Source of the DNA: Lachnospiraceae bacterium
GTDB lineage: Bacteria > Bacillota_A > Clostridia > Lachnospirales > Lachnospiraceae
Length of the DNA stretch: 64,000 bases
Assembly (NCBI GenBank): GCA_016287765.1
Contig: JAEEWS010000001.1
Location: 1 to 64,000, forward strand
Reading direction: 5' to 3'
Shown piece after piece: positions 45,874-55,207 of the stretch; positions within the stretch are counted from its first letter, which is position 1; each line of letters begins with the position of its first letter. The notes under the pieces were generated by a model. That model was not told the DNA's origin. It made no database searches and saw only the letters and a program-made list of their open reading frames with translations. The position numbers and the translations under genes are program-made.

Positions 45874-48255
45874 TATGTGGCCTCTTGTGTAATCACCCTT
45901 AAGAGGGATATTGTCTTTATAGGCTTTTATCACCCGGGCGGTCTCCTCTTTGCTCTCCGTGGTAAAGGAAAGGATGTGGGCAGCAAAACCGTCCAGTTCT
46001 GTCAATTCTCTCATGCCTATCAGGGAATAAACAGAAGAATTATAGATAACATTAAGGCAGGAAGGACAAAGGGTCTTAACCGGGAAAACCACTCCCGTCT
46101 TGTCTTTTACAGCCAGTCTTTTCTTCTCTCCGCCGGTCTTTTTAAGGCAAAGCGAAAAATTGTCTCTTAAACACTGCGCACTGTACATTACCGGATTTCT
46201 GCCATATACCGTAAGATTCCTTATTTTTTTATCTATATCCTTAAGTTCGTTTGCGTTTAGCTCAGGAGAGGCCGTAAAACTTAAAGGTCCGATCAAACCT
46301 TTTAGAAAAGCCGCCGCCTCATCATTCATGGTATATAAAGCATCCGAGCATATAACCTCTCGGCGTTCTTCATGTTCCATAACAAACTCAAGTTCATCCA
46401 GAGAATTGATAACTACCCCGTCACAAGCCGAAAAATTAAATTCTCTCTCATATCTTTCTCTTTCCTTTTTACGGAATATGGGAGGAAGACAGATAAATAC
46501 TTTTTTGCCGCTGCTCTTCGCTTTTTTTGCTGTTTCAAGCTGAGCTTTTATCCCCAGTTCCTGAAGATCCAAAAAGATCATGTCGCAGATCCCGCTTCTT
46601 AAAACCTCTTCCAGCTGTTCTTCCTCAGATACTTTTCCTATTACTTCTGTCCGCTCATTTTGCTTTACAGTTTCTGTTTTAATAAAAGGTTTTTCAGGCT
46701 CTGCAGTTCTTTTAAAGGAAGAAAGGATCTTGTCCCTAAGCCCATCAAAAGCAGCCCTTCTTAACTCTTTTATCTTACCCACGGGCAAAAAAACATTATC
46801 CGATACGGTTACACTGAGTTCATTAAAGTAAAACTCACTTTCGCCTGTTTTATTCAATACATTTTTAATATCCCCGGCAGTCATTGGCTTTGATCTGGCC
46901 ATATCCGTAATATCGCCGTAAACTGTATGACTGAAACCGAAAAGATCCACCGTAAGCTCCGCCCTTTCTCCCAATACAGCCTTCATTTTCGCTGTGCAGG
47001 CAGGCTGAGCATCTTTAGACAGCCACTTGTTCTTTATATTCTCCAAAAGATCCCGGTTTTTGGTCCTGAATACGGGCGTGCCCTTTGCGATCTTAATATC
47101 CGGAGGTACATTTACTTCATAGATCCTTGACCTTCCCTCGGCCAGCCTTTCCATTCCGGCTGCACCCACAGTGAATTCAAATTTTTCTTTTCCTCTTATT
47201 TCAAGCACATCACCGGCGCTTACATCAAGGTTCAAACGTATGCTCACGTGCCGTCCGGACACATCGGAAACCTTTCCTGTCTCCACTCCCGAGTGATTGG
47301 CTCTGTCAGGGGTCATCATGGAAGGTCCGTGATAACCGAAATAATATCCTTTTGTAAATCCTCCTCTGTTATAGATTTCCGATGCTTCCCTTACTCTTTC
47401 GTTTATCTCGTCGGGATTTTCCTTAATATACTTTTCAAAGCCTGTTCTTCCCAATTCCTCAAATTTACGGGTCAGATAGGCATATGCTGCGGTGATGCCC
47501 GCAGTATATTCGGGCTTTTTCATCCTGCCTTCTATCTTAAAGGAATCAATACCCGCATCACAAAGATCCGGTATATAGTCCAGAGTGCATATGTCCTTAA
47601 GACTCAATAAACAACCTTCTCTGACACTCTTGTCGTTTTCCAGAAGTTCGTAACGCTGCCTGCAGGGCTGGGCGCATCTTCCCCTGTTACCGCTTCTCCC
47701 GCCTATCATGCTGCTCAACAGACACTGCCCGGAATAGGAATAACAAAGAGCTCCGTGAACAAAGCATTCGATCTCCAGAGAAGTTTCGCTTCTCAGCTGT
47801 CTGATCTCAGAAAGAGAAAGTTCTCTGGCAGGAACCACTCTTGTGACTCCTCCCACTCTTTCCAAAAGAGAAGCACCTGCGCCCTGGCATACCGTCATTT
47901 GGGTGCTGGCGTGGACCGGAAGGTCGGGAAAATTCCTTTTGATAAAGGAAAGAACTCCTAAGTCCTGAACTATGACTGCATCAAGACCTCTTTCGTAGTA
48001 ATTTTTAAGATAATCATAAAGACCGTTCTGCAGTTCTCTTTCTTTCAAAAGGGTATTTACCGTGAGATATATTTTTTTTCCGTTTAAATGAATAAAATCG
48101 ATGGCAGAAAGAAGTTCTTCTTCATCGGGATTATCGGCATATGCCCTCGCCCCGAATTTTCCGCCACCGATATATACCGCATCCGCTCCTGCCGCCACTG
48201 CTCCCTTAAGGGACGCAACAGAGCCTGCGGGTGCAAGGATTTCAATTTTTTTCAT
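45856..48255 (-). CDS. U32 family protein with DUF3656-type middle (RlhA-like)
   Basis: U32 proteins of this type hydroxylate tRNA or 23S rRNA bases (RlhA/TrhP); the older name is collagenase-like peptidase. The 799 residues contain the N-terminal LAPAGSVASLKGAVAAGADAVY and HASTQMTV, the Cys-rich segment ECFVHGALCYSYSGQC followed by GNRGRCAQPCRQRY (likely [Fe-S] ligands), a DUF3656-type middle region and a second barrel-like C-terminal part. Whether rRNA or tRNA is the target cannot be told. The stop TGA is supplied by the palindromic element. zapA starts just upstream. Confidence 0.9.
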   Translation of the reverse strand: MKKIEILAPAGSVASLKGAVAAGADAVYIGGGKFGARAYADNPDEEELLSAIDFIHLNGKKIYLTVNTLLKERELQNGLYDYLKNYYERGLDAVIVQDLGVLSFIKRNFPDLPVHASTQMTVCQGAGASLLERVGGVTRVVPARELSLSEIRQLRSETSLEIECFVHGALCYSYSGQCLLSSMIGGRSGNRGRCAQPCRQRYELLENDKSVREGCLLSLKDICTLDYIPDLCDAGIDSFKIEGRMKKPEYTAGITAAYAYLTRKFEELGRTGFEKYIKENPDEINERVREASEIYNRGGFTKGYYFGYHGPSMMTPDRANHSGVETGKVSDVSGRHVSIRLNLDVSAGDVLEIRGKEKFEFTVGAAGMERLAEGRSRIYEVNVPPDIKIAKGTPVFRTKNRDLLENIKNKWLSKDAQPACTAKMKAVLGERAELTVDLFGFSHTVYGDITDMARSKPMTAGDIKNVLNKTGESEFYFNELSVTVSDNVFLPVGKIKELRRAAFDGLRDKILSSFKRTAEPEKPFIKTETVKQNERTEVIGKVSEEEQLEEVLRSGICDMIFLDLQELGIKAQLETAKKAKSSGKKVFICLPPIFRKKERERYEREFNFSACDGVVINSLDELEFVMEHEERREVICSDALYTMNDEAAAFLKGLIGPLSFTASPELNANELKDIDKKIRNLTVYGRNPVMYSAQCLRDNFSLCLKKTGGEKKRLAVKDKTGVVFPVKTLCPSCLNVIYNSSVYSLIGMRELTELDGFAAHILSFTTESKEETARVIKAYKDNIPLKGDYTRGHIRRGVE

Positions 48256-48256
48256 T

Positions 48257-48667
48257 TTAATTCCTTCTTATCTGGGAAATTTCCGTTTCAAGACGGACCT
48301 GTTTCTTTTGAAGTTCAATGTTCTCAGACTTCAGGCTTTTGTTCTCTTTTTCAAGCTTATCAAGGCTTGTCTTGAGATTTACCAGTTCACGTTTAAGATC
48401 AGCCGCTTCCTTCTGGCGATCATCGTAACCGTAAGACATCTCCGCTTCTCGTTCCCTGAGTTTTAAATAATCATCCGCAATATTGATCATCATCAATATA
48501 TTCCTTTCGGAGTCATTGATGATGTTATTGCCGTTCTCAGCCTTAAGCTCTGCCTGCTTTTTGTTGATATAGTCTGCAATCTTATGAAGGTATTCCACAT
48601 TTTCATAGCCGGCAATGTTATAATTTTTTCCGTTAATGATCACCTGAGCGTCGTTTTTCTTGTTCAT
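48257..48667 (-). CDS. zapA: Cell division protein ZapA
   Basis: Promotes bundling of FtsZ protofilaments. ATG 48667 (MNKKNDAQVIINGKNYNIAG) follows GGAGAGGGCT, giving 136 residues. The N-terminal half is the ZapA globular domain (VEYLHKIADYINKKQAEL, NILMMINIADDYLKL), and the C-terminal half a Lys/Glu coiled coil, longer than in E. coli ZapA (109 residues). It is encoded in one run with ruvB and the U32 gene, an arrangement frequent in Clostridia. Confidence 0.9.
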   Translation of the reverse strand: MNKKNDAQVIINGKNYNIAGYENVEYLHKIADYINKKQAELKAENGNNIINDSERNILMMINIADDYLKLREREAEMSYGYDDRQKEAADLKRELVNLKTSLDKLEKENKSLKSENIELQKKQVRLETEISQIRRN

Positions 48668-48684
48668 AGCCCTCTCCATTACAA

Positions 48685-49689
48685 CTATTCTTCGGGTACG
48701 GGAATACCCAAATGCCTATATGCATCTACACTGGGGACTCTTCCCCGAGGTGTTCTGAGAATAAAACCGTTTTGTACGAGAAAAGGCTCGTACACCTCTT
48801 CCAGAGTTCCGGGATCTTCACCGATGGTGGTGGCGATGGCCTCTATTCCCACGGGTCTACCGCCAAAGTTCACCGTCATACATTTTAATATGGCTCTATC
48901 GGTATTATCAAGTCCGAAACTGTCTACCTCAAGGAAATCGAGAGCTTTTTTTGCTGCCTCTGCAGTGATCTCGTTTCCGTATTTTATCTGGGCAAAATCC
49001 CTTACTCTCTTTAGAAGTCTGTTTGCAAGTCTCGGCGTACCTCTGGAGCGCCTTGCTATCTCTTTTGCCGCCTCGGTTTCTATGGGAACTCCCAGTACTT
49101 CCGCACTTCTTACCACTATCTCTGACAATTCAAGCGGCGTATAATACTCCAAACGGTTCATTATGCCGAATCTGTCTCTCAAAGGAGCGGTCAGCATTCC
49201 TGCTCTTGTTGTTGCTCCCACCAGGGTAAACCTGGGAAGATCGAGACGGATGGATTTTGCACCTGCCCCTTTTCCTATGATGATATCGATAACAAAATCC
49301 TCCATAGCGGGGTAAAGCAGCTCTTCCACCTGGCGATTCAGTCTGTGGATCTCATCTATGAACAGCACGTCCCCTTCCTGAAGGTTATTTAATATGGCAG
49401 CCATATCTCCCGGCTTTTCTATGGCAGGTCCCGCCGTAACCTTAAAGTTCACGCCCATTTCATTGGCGATTATTCCGGCAAGAGTGGTTTTTCCGAGTCC
49501 GGGAGGTCCAAAAAACAGCACATGATCCAGGGTCTCTTTCCTGGACTTTGCCGCCTCCATATAAACCCTGAGATTTTCTTTGACCTTGGTCTGTCCAATA
49601 TATTCACCCAGTTTTTTAGGTCTCAGACTGCCCTCTGTCTTAATGTCTTCTTCTGTAATTTCAGTTGAGATAAGTCTTTTTCCGCTCAT
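48685..49689 (-). CDS. ruvB: Holliday junction branch migration ATPase RuvB
   Basis: Hexameric AAA+ motor that drives branch migration with RuvA. The 334 residues show Walker [11 protein letters not shown] (61-70), Walker [10 protein letters not shown] (with DEIH 112-115), the RuvB signature [12 protein letters not shown], and a C-terminal winged helix ending [17 protein letters not shown]. All catalytic positions look intact. It follows ruvA by 44 bases. Confidence 0.98.
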   Translation of the reverse strand: MSGKRLISTEITEEDIKTEGSLRPKKLGEYIGQTKVKENLRVYMEAAKSRKETLDHVLFFGPPGLGKTTLAGIIANEMGVNFKVTAGPAIEKPGDMAAILNNLQEGDVLFIDEIHRLNRQVEELLYPAMEDFVIDIIIGKGAGAKSIRLDLPRFTLVGATTRAGMLTAPLRDRFGIMNRLEYYTPLELSEIVVRSAEVLGVPIETEAAKEIARRSRGTPRLANRLLKRVRDFAQIKYGNEITAEAAKKALDFLEVDSFGLDNTDRAILKCMTVNFGGRPVGIEAIATTIGEDPGTLEEVYEPFLVQNGFILRTPRGRVPSVDAYRHLGIPVPEE

Positions 49690-49733
49690 GTCAAATCTTC
49701 TTTAATCAAGTAATAGGTGGAATAAAAACCTGA

Positions 49734-50342
49734 TCAATTAACCTTTTTCAAAGCTAATTTAACGATCTCTTCCACTGTTGTATTTTCATTGGCATTAACA
49801 CTGTTAACAGCTTTCATGGCATCAGTCATGCTGAATCCCAAAGCATTAAGCGCCTGAGCCGCTTCCATGATCACATCCCTGTTACTCTGATTGTTAAACT
49901 CTGCATATCCATTGCCGGCACTAAAGCCATCGGAGAGTCTTTCAGCCTTGTCCTTAAGGAAAAGAATGATCTTCTCAGCCACTTTTTTTCCAACGCCCTG
50001 AGCTGTGGAAAGAGTTTTTGCATCCCCCGAAAGAATGGCAATAAGAATATCATTGGGAGACAACGCAGAGAGAAGTGCCAGCGCCACTTTAGGTCCCACG
50101 CCGCTCACGGTTATCAATTCCTTAAACAGGTCCAGTTCTTCATCTTCAATAAATCCGTACAGGAACATGCCGTCTTCTCTTACCTGCATATAGGTATTCA
50201 AAAAGACTTCAGCTCCTATACCTCCTGCCTTACTTAAAACCGTGGTAGGAACAAACACCTGAAAGCCTATGCCCCCATTGGTTACAACCACAAGAGAATC
50301 CTCATATTTTTTGGAAATACGTCCTTCTATGTATGCGATCAT
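49734..50342 (-). CDS. ruvA: Holliday junction DNA helicase subunit RuvA
   Basis: Tetrameric Holliday-junction-binding protein. The 202 residues have the N-terminal OB fold (MIAYIEGRISKKYEDSLVV), two helix-hairpin-helix motifs (SGVGPKVALALLSAL and QGVGKKVAEKIILFL) and a C-terminal RuvB-binding domain (EAAQALNALGFSMTDAMKAV). The start overlaps the upstream zinc-ribbon gene by four bases (ATGA). No ruvC lies in the window; Firmicutes usually use RecU instead. Confidence 0.97.
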   Translation of the reverse strand: MIAYIEGRISKKYEDSLVVVTNGGIGFQVFVPTTVLSKAGGIGAEVFLNTYMQVREDGMFLYGFIEDEELDLFKELITVSGVGPKVALALLSALSPNDILIAILSGDAKTLSTAQGVGKKVAEKIILFLKDKAERLSDGFSAGNGYAEFNNQSNRDVIMEAAQALNALGFSMTDAMKAVNSVNANENTTVEEIVKLALKKVN

Positions 50343-50602
50343 TTTTTTCCACCTTTGATCTCTTTGAATTCACCTTTTCTTATGCTCAGTCTTCCTTCAT
50401 CGATAAAACGGACCACATTAAAGGGCGAGATCTCCAAACCTTCAGCGATCTGTATCGCATTACTGTTCGGATAACGTTTCAGATAATTCTCGATCCTCGA
50501 AAATTCCTCTTCCTCGGTTTTCAAGCAATCATTGCAGCAACTTCTTTCGTGCCAGGCAGTAAAGACCTTACCGCAATACCTGCATACACATGTTTTATTC
50601 AT
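50339..50602 (-). CDS. Zinc-ribbon/HTH small protein (YvyF-like)
   Basis: An 87-residue protein with an N-terminal Cys-rich zinc-ribbon pattern (C5, C7, C10 and C22, C23, C26) followed by a short helix-turn-helix-like region (NSNAIQIAEGLEISPFNVVRFIDEGRL). This layout resembles the YvyF family of flagellar-operon proteins in Bacillus, but here it lies in a ruvAB operon. Function is unknown; a small transcriptional or RNA-binding role is possible. It overlaps both neighbours. Confidence 0.7.
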   Translation of the reverse strand: MNKTCVCRYCGKVFTAWHERSCCNDCLKTEEEEFSRIENYLKRYPNSNAIQIAEGLEISPFNVVRFIDEGRLSIRKGEFKEIKGGKK

Positions 50603-51686
50603 TACCTTTGTTTTTCCTTTGCTTGATCCTGTCGATCACATTAACATTATCTTTGTAGCCTAATTCATCCTTCAACACCTTAACAGTCTCTTCTCTTTCA
50701 CCTTTAAGTTTCAAAGTAGGGAATGCAAGGCTGAGTCGCTTAGCTGTGAACTTATTATATCCTTTAAATCCGGAAGCTATCTTGTCGAAGCCCTGTCTCA
50801 GGTCATCCTTAAGCTCCTCGTATTTACTCTTTCCTGTCGAAGCCGCCTTATCTATCCTGATCTTGTTTGCGGCAAGTACCTTATCTATAGCTTCTATCTT
50901 ACCTTCAACCTTTTTGTCGAACTCGTCTTTACGCTGTCCGTAACCCTGCATCGTAAAAGCAATGGAAGCATCTATCCTGTCAAGAACATGCTCGATAACA
51001 TCTCCGATAGGTGTTTCGCCGTATTTTTTCTTAAATTCGTTCTTGGTGTTAACCTCTGCTTCTCTTAAGCCCTGAGCGAAATCGTTAAGCTCTGTCTTTA
51101 TCCTGGTAATGGCAGTGATCTTCTGATCCAACTGTACCGTAGCAACTACGGTAGAAACAATATCTGCCAAAAAGATAACAAAAATAACATAACCCGCAGG
51201 TTCGAATATATTTCTGGAGAACTTATCGATCAGGTTCATAACAATTGGATGCAGAAACTTAACAAGACCTATGGCCATCACTCCCCAAAAGGCTGCTACG
51301 GGGAGACAGACCCTTCCTTTGATATTTAAAGGAATATGTGAATAATCCCACCATTTTGCATGGAACAAAAGTTCCATTATCCAGCTGGTAAAGTACTCAA
51401 ATACAGAAGCAACCAATGCCCCCAAAAGGAAGATACAGATATAACTCTTGATCGAACTCTCCGAAGACAGTTCTCTCATTCCCGGATTAAAAAATGCCAA
51501 TAACATGCCTGTAGCCGCACAGCCGTAAATAGGTATAACGGGGCCGTTCAAAAAGCCACGGTTGATGAGCCTTCCCTCCACTACGGAGCAATAGCAGCAT
51601 TCCCAGATCCAGCCTACAAAACAATAAATAAAAAAGCAATAAAATACTTTGAAAAAATCAATACCGAACAAAGATAAATCAAACAT
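50595..51686 (-). CDS. CmpB-family membrane protein with coiled-coil tail
   Basis: The start is ATG 51686 (MFDLSLFGIDFFKV) behind AGGGGAGTTGAA; 363 residues. The first 200 or so residues carry about five membrane helices with the PF06541 signature FVGWIWECCYCSVVEGRLINRGFL and GPVIPIYGCA, often labelled putative ABC transporter permease (CmpB), though no ABC ATPase is nearby. The C-terminal 160 residues are soluble, charged and coiled-coil-like (KVEGKIEAIDKVLAANK). The role is unknown. It heads the ruvAB operon. Confidence 0.8.
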   Translation of the reverse strand: MFDLSLFGIDFFKVFYCFFIYCFVGWIWECCYCSVVEGRLINRGFLNGPVIPIYGCAATGMLLAFFNPGMRELSSESSIKSYICIFLLGALVASVFEYFTSWIMELLFHAKWWDYSHIPLNIKGRVCLPVAAFWGVMAIGLVKFLHPIVMNLIDKFSRNIFEPAGYVIFVIFLADIVSTVVATVQLDQKITAITRIKTELNDFAQGLREAEVNTKNEFKKKYGETPIGDVIEHVLDRIDASIAFTMQGYGQRKDEFDKKVEGKIEAIDKVLAANKIRIDKAASTGKSKYEELKDDLRQGFDKIASGFKGYNKFTAKRLSLAFPTLKLKGEREETVKVLKDELGYKDNVNVIDRIKQRKNKGNE

Positions 51687-52034
51687 TTCAACTCCCCTAA
51701 TATGATAACATAAGAACGCCTTACTTACTGTGCATACCACTGTTTTGCAGTAAATGCTTATAATATTAACTGTTCACATGCCCATCCACACTCGCATTAC
51801 GCTCGCTCCATTGCTCGTGTGGGAGGGACGTCACTGCTACGCAGAATATACAACATAATAAAACTCTATGAAAGCAAACTTTCAGAGTTTTATCATGTTG
51901 TATATTCTGTGAACAGTAACGTTATAATATCAAATTTAGGGGCAAAATAAAAGACAAAAATTAAAAAGTGTGATATATATAATATTGTTGTCGAACTGAT
52001 TTTCGGCAATTTATATGTCCTGAAAGGAAATAAT
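51687..52034. other. Gene-free 348-base stretch between CmpB-like and YprB-like genes
   Basis: No ORF with a ribosome site is visible. The stretch holds the complex inverted-repeat element at 51769-51917, a smaller repeat TTACTG / CAGTAA (51725-51753), and an AT-rich upstream region of the YprB-like gene with a weak TTGTCG-N17-TTATAT promoter match. Confidence 0.6.
51769..51917. repeat. Nested inverted-repeat element (MITE- or REP-like)
   Basis: Outer 10-bp inverted repeat ACTGTTCACA (51769-51778) and TGTGAACAGT (51908-51917). Inside are an imperfect hairpin with CCACAC / GTGTGG cores (about 51781-51827) and a long hairpin, CAGAATATACAACAT... (51842-51874) against its complement (51879-51909), with one mismatch, a 2-base bulge and a 4-base loop. 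No ORF lies within. The compact 149-bp layout with terminal inverted repeats suggests a non-autonomous mobile repeat. Confidence 0.65.
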
Positions 52035-53114
52035 ATGAAAATCATCAGATCGGTTAAAAATCCGGTTCCGGAATCAAATATCAGATTCTTCGATATAGAA
52101 ACAACAGGTTTAAGTGCACAAACGTCATTTGTCTACCTGATAGGCATATGTGGCCGTGAAAAAGATCAATGCGTACTGACCCAGTTCTTTTGTGAAGATC
52201 CGGGTGAGGAAAAGGAATTATTGGAAGCTTTTGTATCCGTTCTTTCCCCGGAAGACACTTTGATCCATTACAACGGTTCGGGCTTCGATATCCCCTATCT
52301 CAACAAGAAATTCAAAAAATACGGTATAAACTTTTTTATAGATCCTGACAAAACAAGGGATCTGTATAAAGAAATACTTCATTTTAAAAAATATCTCCCC
52401 TTAGACAATCTTAAGCTTAAAACAGTAGAAGCCGCAGCAGGCTTTGATCGAAAAGACACCTATGACGGTGCTGAGCTTATCCACATTTATTCCGAATTGC
52501 TGGGAAAAGTCAGGCTGGCTTCCCTGACAGGAAAAACTGAAGATAAAGAACAGGCCGATCAGCAAAGGGATATCCTTTTACTTCATAACAGTGACGATCT
52601 GGAGGGACTGTATACGGTTTATTGTAAAACCTATATTCAGGCCGCTCTTTCCGGCCATCTGTCTCCCACTGTTGACCTTAACCCTTTTGAGATCACTTTC
52701 TCCTATCCCAAACCGCTTTTCCCTGTGGAAACGGAAATATCCCTGCCTTTTCTTAATCTAAGCAACAATAATAAGGGCTGTGAGATCAGTGTTCCGATCA
52801 AAAACGGAGTTATGAAGTACTTCTTTTCCGACTACAAAAACTACACCTATATCATAGATAGGGATATGTGCATGCACAATTCCGTAGTCTCCGGGGTTTC
52901 AAAGGACAATAAAAAGAAATGCACCAAAGAAACGGCTTATATAAAAAAAAGCGGCAGTTTTCTTCCAATACCAAAGTCAATGCTGGACTATTCCGAAGAA
53001 AGAAGGATGCGACTTTTCAAGGAAAGCTATGACAGCAAGGTCTTCTACACCGAGATCAATGAAGACAGTGACTTTTTAAACGAATATATGCTTAGCATAT
53101 TGAATGAGATATGA
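52035..53114 (+). CDS. Ribonuclease H-like exonuclease, YprB-like
   Basis: DEDD-type exonuclease-fold protein of the RNase_H_2 (PF13482) family, as in Bacillus YprB. The 359 residues carry the acidic motifs: FFDIETTG with D20 and E22, HYNGSGFDIPYL with D85, and HNSDDLEGLY with H184 and D188. The C-terminal half has no recognisable domain. The start 52035 follows GAAAGGAAATAAT. It is a stand-alone plus-strand gene in front of a terminator. Confidence 0.85.
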   Translation: MKIIRSVKNPVPESNIRFFDIETTGLSAQTSFVYLIGICGREKDQCVLTQFFCEDPGEEKELLEAFVSVLSPEDTLIHYNGSGFDIPYLNKKFKKYGINFFIDPDKTRDLYKEILHFKKYLPLDNLKLKTVEAAAGFDRKDTYDGAELIHIYSELLGKVRLASLTGKTEDKEQADQQRDILLLHNSDDLEGLYTVYCKTYIQAALSGHLSPTVDLNPFEITFSYPKPLFPVETEISLPFLNLSNNNKGCEISVPIKNGVMKYFFSDYKNYTYIIDRDMCMHNSVVSGVSKDNKKKCTKETAYIKKSGSFLPIPKSMLDYSEERRMRLFKESYDSKVFYTEINEDSDFLNEYMLSILNEI

Positions 53115-53116
53115 AA

Positions 53117-53147
53117 AAAGCAGGTCATTACGACCTGCTTAATTTTT
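53117..53147. terminator. Terminator between YprB-like gene and rpmF
   Basis: Perfect 8-bp stem AGCAGGTC / GACCTGCT with a 5-base loop, followed by TAATTTTT on the plus strand and preceded by six A, so it works for both convergent genes. Confidence 0.88.
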
Positions 53148-53151
53148 GATC

Positions 53152-53334
53152 TTAGTTCTGTGCGATGATTTCCTTCTTGTTGTAAGAACCGCAGTTCTTG
53201 CAAACTCTGTGAGGCATCATTAATGCGCCGCACTTGCTGCACTTTACAAGGTTCGGAGCAGTCATCTTCCAATTTGCTCTGCGACTGTCTCTTCTGGCCT
53301 TTGAATGCTTATTCTTCGGACAAATAGCTCCCAT
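53152..53334 (-). CDS. rpmF: 50S ribosomal protein L32
   Basis: 60 residues opening MGAICPKNKHSKARRDSRRAN, the normal L32 start, with a four-cysteine zinc site (C32, C35 and C45, C48 region: CSKCG and CKNCG). It therefore belongs to the zinc-binding C+ type, with no sign of a zinc-free paralogue in this window. It lies three bases after yceD, as in nearly all bacteria. Confidence 0.97.
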   Translation of the reverse strand: MGAICPKNKHSKARRDSRRANWKMTAPNLVKCSKCGALMMPHRVCKNCGSYNKKEIIAQN

Positions 53335-53337
53335 GAT

Positions 53338-53865
53338 TTACACCTCCTTAACTTGGTTAAAAATTTCCCGGATAACAGACATTCTTGGATCGAGCTCTGT
53401 GCGATCGCAACCGCATTCTCCTTCATTCAGGTTGTGGCCGCAGACTTTGCAAAGACCTTTGCAATCTTCGTCACACAGAACCTTTGTCGGGAACCCAAGC
53501 AAGATTTCTTCGTAAATCAACCGATCTACGTCTAAATCGTATCCGCTAATATACTCTGTTTCATCTAAATTCTGCGCTCTTTCGGCAGCTGTAATGTTCA
53601 TATCTATCTCATTCTCGAAATCTACAGGTATCTCTACCCTTTGCGGAACAAGACATCTACTGCAGGGAACTTCAAAAACAAAATATGCCTTTGCTTTAAT
53701 GCTCAGCTTCTTATTTCCGAAATTCATAATGGTGACATCCACATCCGACTTTTCGATCATACGATATTCATTGCCGTTTTCTTTAAAAACATCTTCTCCG
53801 TATTCACAGACAAAATGCTTTTCTCCTCTTGGCAAATTCATTATCTCTGAGAGTGAAATCAACAT
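53338..53865 (-). CDS. YceD/DUF177 family protein
   Basis: The 175-residue product is a DUF177 protein, typically encoded just before rpmF and needed for 23S rRNA processing or stability in some bacteria. The family Cys pair CSRC sits in the middle, and a C-terminal Cys-rich segment (CDEDCKGLCKVCGHNLNEG) resembles the zinc-binding end of the family. It overlaps nothing and is driven by a perfect sigma-A promoter shared with rpmF. Confidence 0.92.
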   Translation of the reverse strand: MLISLSEIMNLPRGEKHFVCEYGEDVFKENGNEYRMIEKSDVDVTIMNFGNKKLSIKAKAYFVFEVPCSRCLVPQRVEIPVDFENEIDMNITAAERAQNLDETEYISGYDLDVDRLIYEEILLGFPTKVLCDEDCKGLCKVCGHNLNEGECGCDRTELDPRMSVIREIFNQVKEV

Positions 53866-53900
53866 AAAACATACCTATGCGCATAAAATCACAGTTGACA

Positions 53901-53929
53901 ATTATACTGTCGAAACCACTTTTTGTCAA
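53901..53929 (-). promoter_or_regulatory. Promoter of yceD-rpmF
   Basis: Minus-strand TTGACA (53929-53924), 17 bases, TATAAT (53906-53901): a perfect sigma-A consensus. GTTGACA and TGTCAAC form an inverted repeat around the promoter (53894-53930). Confidence 0.85.
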
Positions 53930-53947
53930 CCTTATTTTAAAACTTTT

Positions 53948-55144
53948 TTATTTAATAAGATCAACTGTCTCTCTGGCAATAGCAAGTTCTTCATTTGTAG
54001 GAATAACAAGGATCTTAACCTTGGAATCTGCTGTGGAGATCACCATTTCCTTGCCGCGAAGCTTATTCATCTCATCGTCAAGCTTAACACCAAGGTATCC
54101 GAGATAAGCACAGATCCTTGAACGTGTCTTGCCGTCATTCTCTCCCAGTCCGGCAGTGAACACGATGGCATCAACACCGTTCATGGCAGCAACATAGCTT
54201 CCGATGTACTTGGCTACTCTGTAAACAAATGCCTCTACAGCGTCCTTTGCCTTCTCGTTACCGGAATTTGCAGCAGCTTCAAGATCACGGAAGTCACTTG
54301 AAACGCCGGAAAGTCCGAATACGCCGGATTTCTTGTTGAGAATATTGAGAACTTCATCTACTGTCTTGTTCTCTTTATTTGCAATATACTGAACAACCGC
54401 AGGATCCACATCACCGCTTCTTGTACCCATGATAAGACCTTCAAGGGGTGTAAGTCCCATGGAAGTATCTACGCACTTTCCGTTAACTACTGCGGACAAG
54501 GATGCGCCGTTACCCAGGTGGCAAACGATAACCTTGGAGTTCTTGGGATCAAGACCGCCAAATGCAATGGCTCTCTTTGAAACGAAGGAATGACTTGTTC
54601 CGTGGAATCCGTACTTACGGATAGCATACTTATCATAGTACTCGTAAGGGATGGCATAGGTATAAGCCTTCTTGGGCATTGTCTGATGGAAAGCGGTATC
54701 AAAAACAGCTACCTGAGGAGTGTTGGGCATAAGTGCTTCACATGCCTCAATACCGATAAGGTTTGCAGGGTTGTGAAGAGGACCGAGATCGAAGCACTCA
54801 CGGATAACTCTCTTAACATCTTCATTAACGATGATGGATTCGGAATAATATTTTCCGCCGTGGAGTACTCTGTGTCCTACAGCATCGATCTCCTTCATGT
54901 CGGAGATAACGCCCCAGTTCTTATCAAGGAGAGCGTCGATAACAAGCTTAACAGCAGCTTTGTGATCGGGCATAGCCTCTTTTCTTTCCTTAAAGCCTTC
55001 CTTACCTGTAGGTGTATGCGAGATCATGGAACCGTCCATACCGATCTTTTCGCATATACCTTTTGCGAGAACCGACTCATTTTCCATATCGATAAGCTGA
55101 TACTTAAGTGATGAGCTTCCGCAGTTTAAAACCAATACTTTCAT
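53948..55144 (-). CDS. ackA: Acetate kinase
   Basis: Converts acetyl-phosphate and ADP to acetate and ATP, the main ATP-yielding end of fermentation here. The 398-residue length is standard. Landmarks are [44 protein letters not shown] (phosphate-2 of the ASKHA fold), SGDVDPAV, and GLGENDG at the C-terminus. It follows pta in the same operon. Confidence 0.98.
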   Translation of the reverse strand: MKVLVLNCGSSSLKYQLIDMENESVLAKGICEKIGMDGSMISHTPTGKEGFKERKEAMPDHKAAVKLVIDALLDKNWGVISDMKEIDAVGHRVLHGGKYYSESIIVNEDVKRVIRECFDLGPLHNPANLIGIEACEALMPNTPQVAVFDTAFHQTMPKKAYTYAIPYEYYDKYAIRKYGFHGTSHSFVSKRAIAFGGLDPKNSKVIVCHLGNGASLSAVVNGKCVDTSMGLTPLEGLIMGTRSGDVDPAVVQYIANKENKTVDEVLNILNKKSGVFGLSGVSSDFRDLEAAANSGNEKAKDAVEAFVYRVAKYIGSYVAAMNGVDAIVFTAGLGENDGKTRSRICAYLGYLGVKLDDEMNKLRGKEMVISTADSKVKILVIPTNEELAIARETVDLIK

Positions 55145-55160
55145 TTTAATCTCCTATGGA

Positions 55161-55182
55161 CCGGACACCTGAAAGTGTCCGG
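55161..55182 (-). other. Hairpin between pta and ackA
   Basis: Perfect 8-bp stem CCGGACAC / GTGTCCGG with a 6-base loop, directly before the ackA ribosome site. There is no U-tract in the transcribed direction, so it is not a terminator. It may tune the ackA/pta translation ratio or mRNA stability. Confidence 0.55.
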
Positions 55183-55207
55183 TGATTTTTAATTATTTTA
55201 ATACTTA

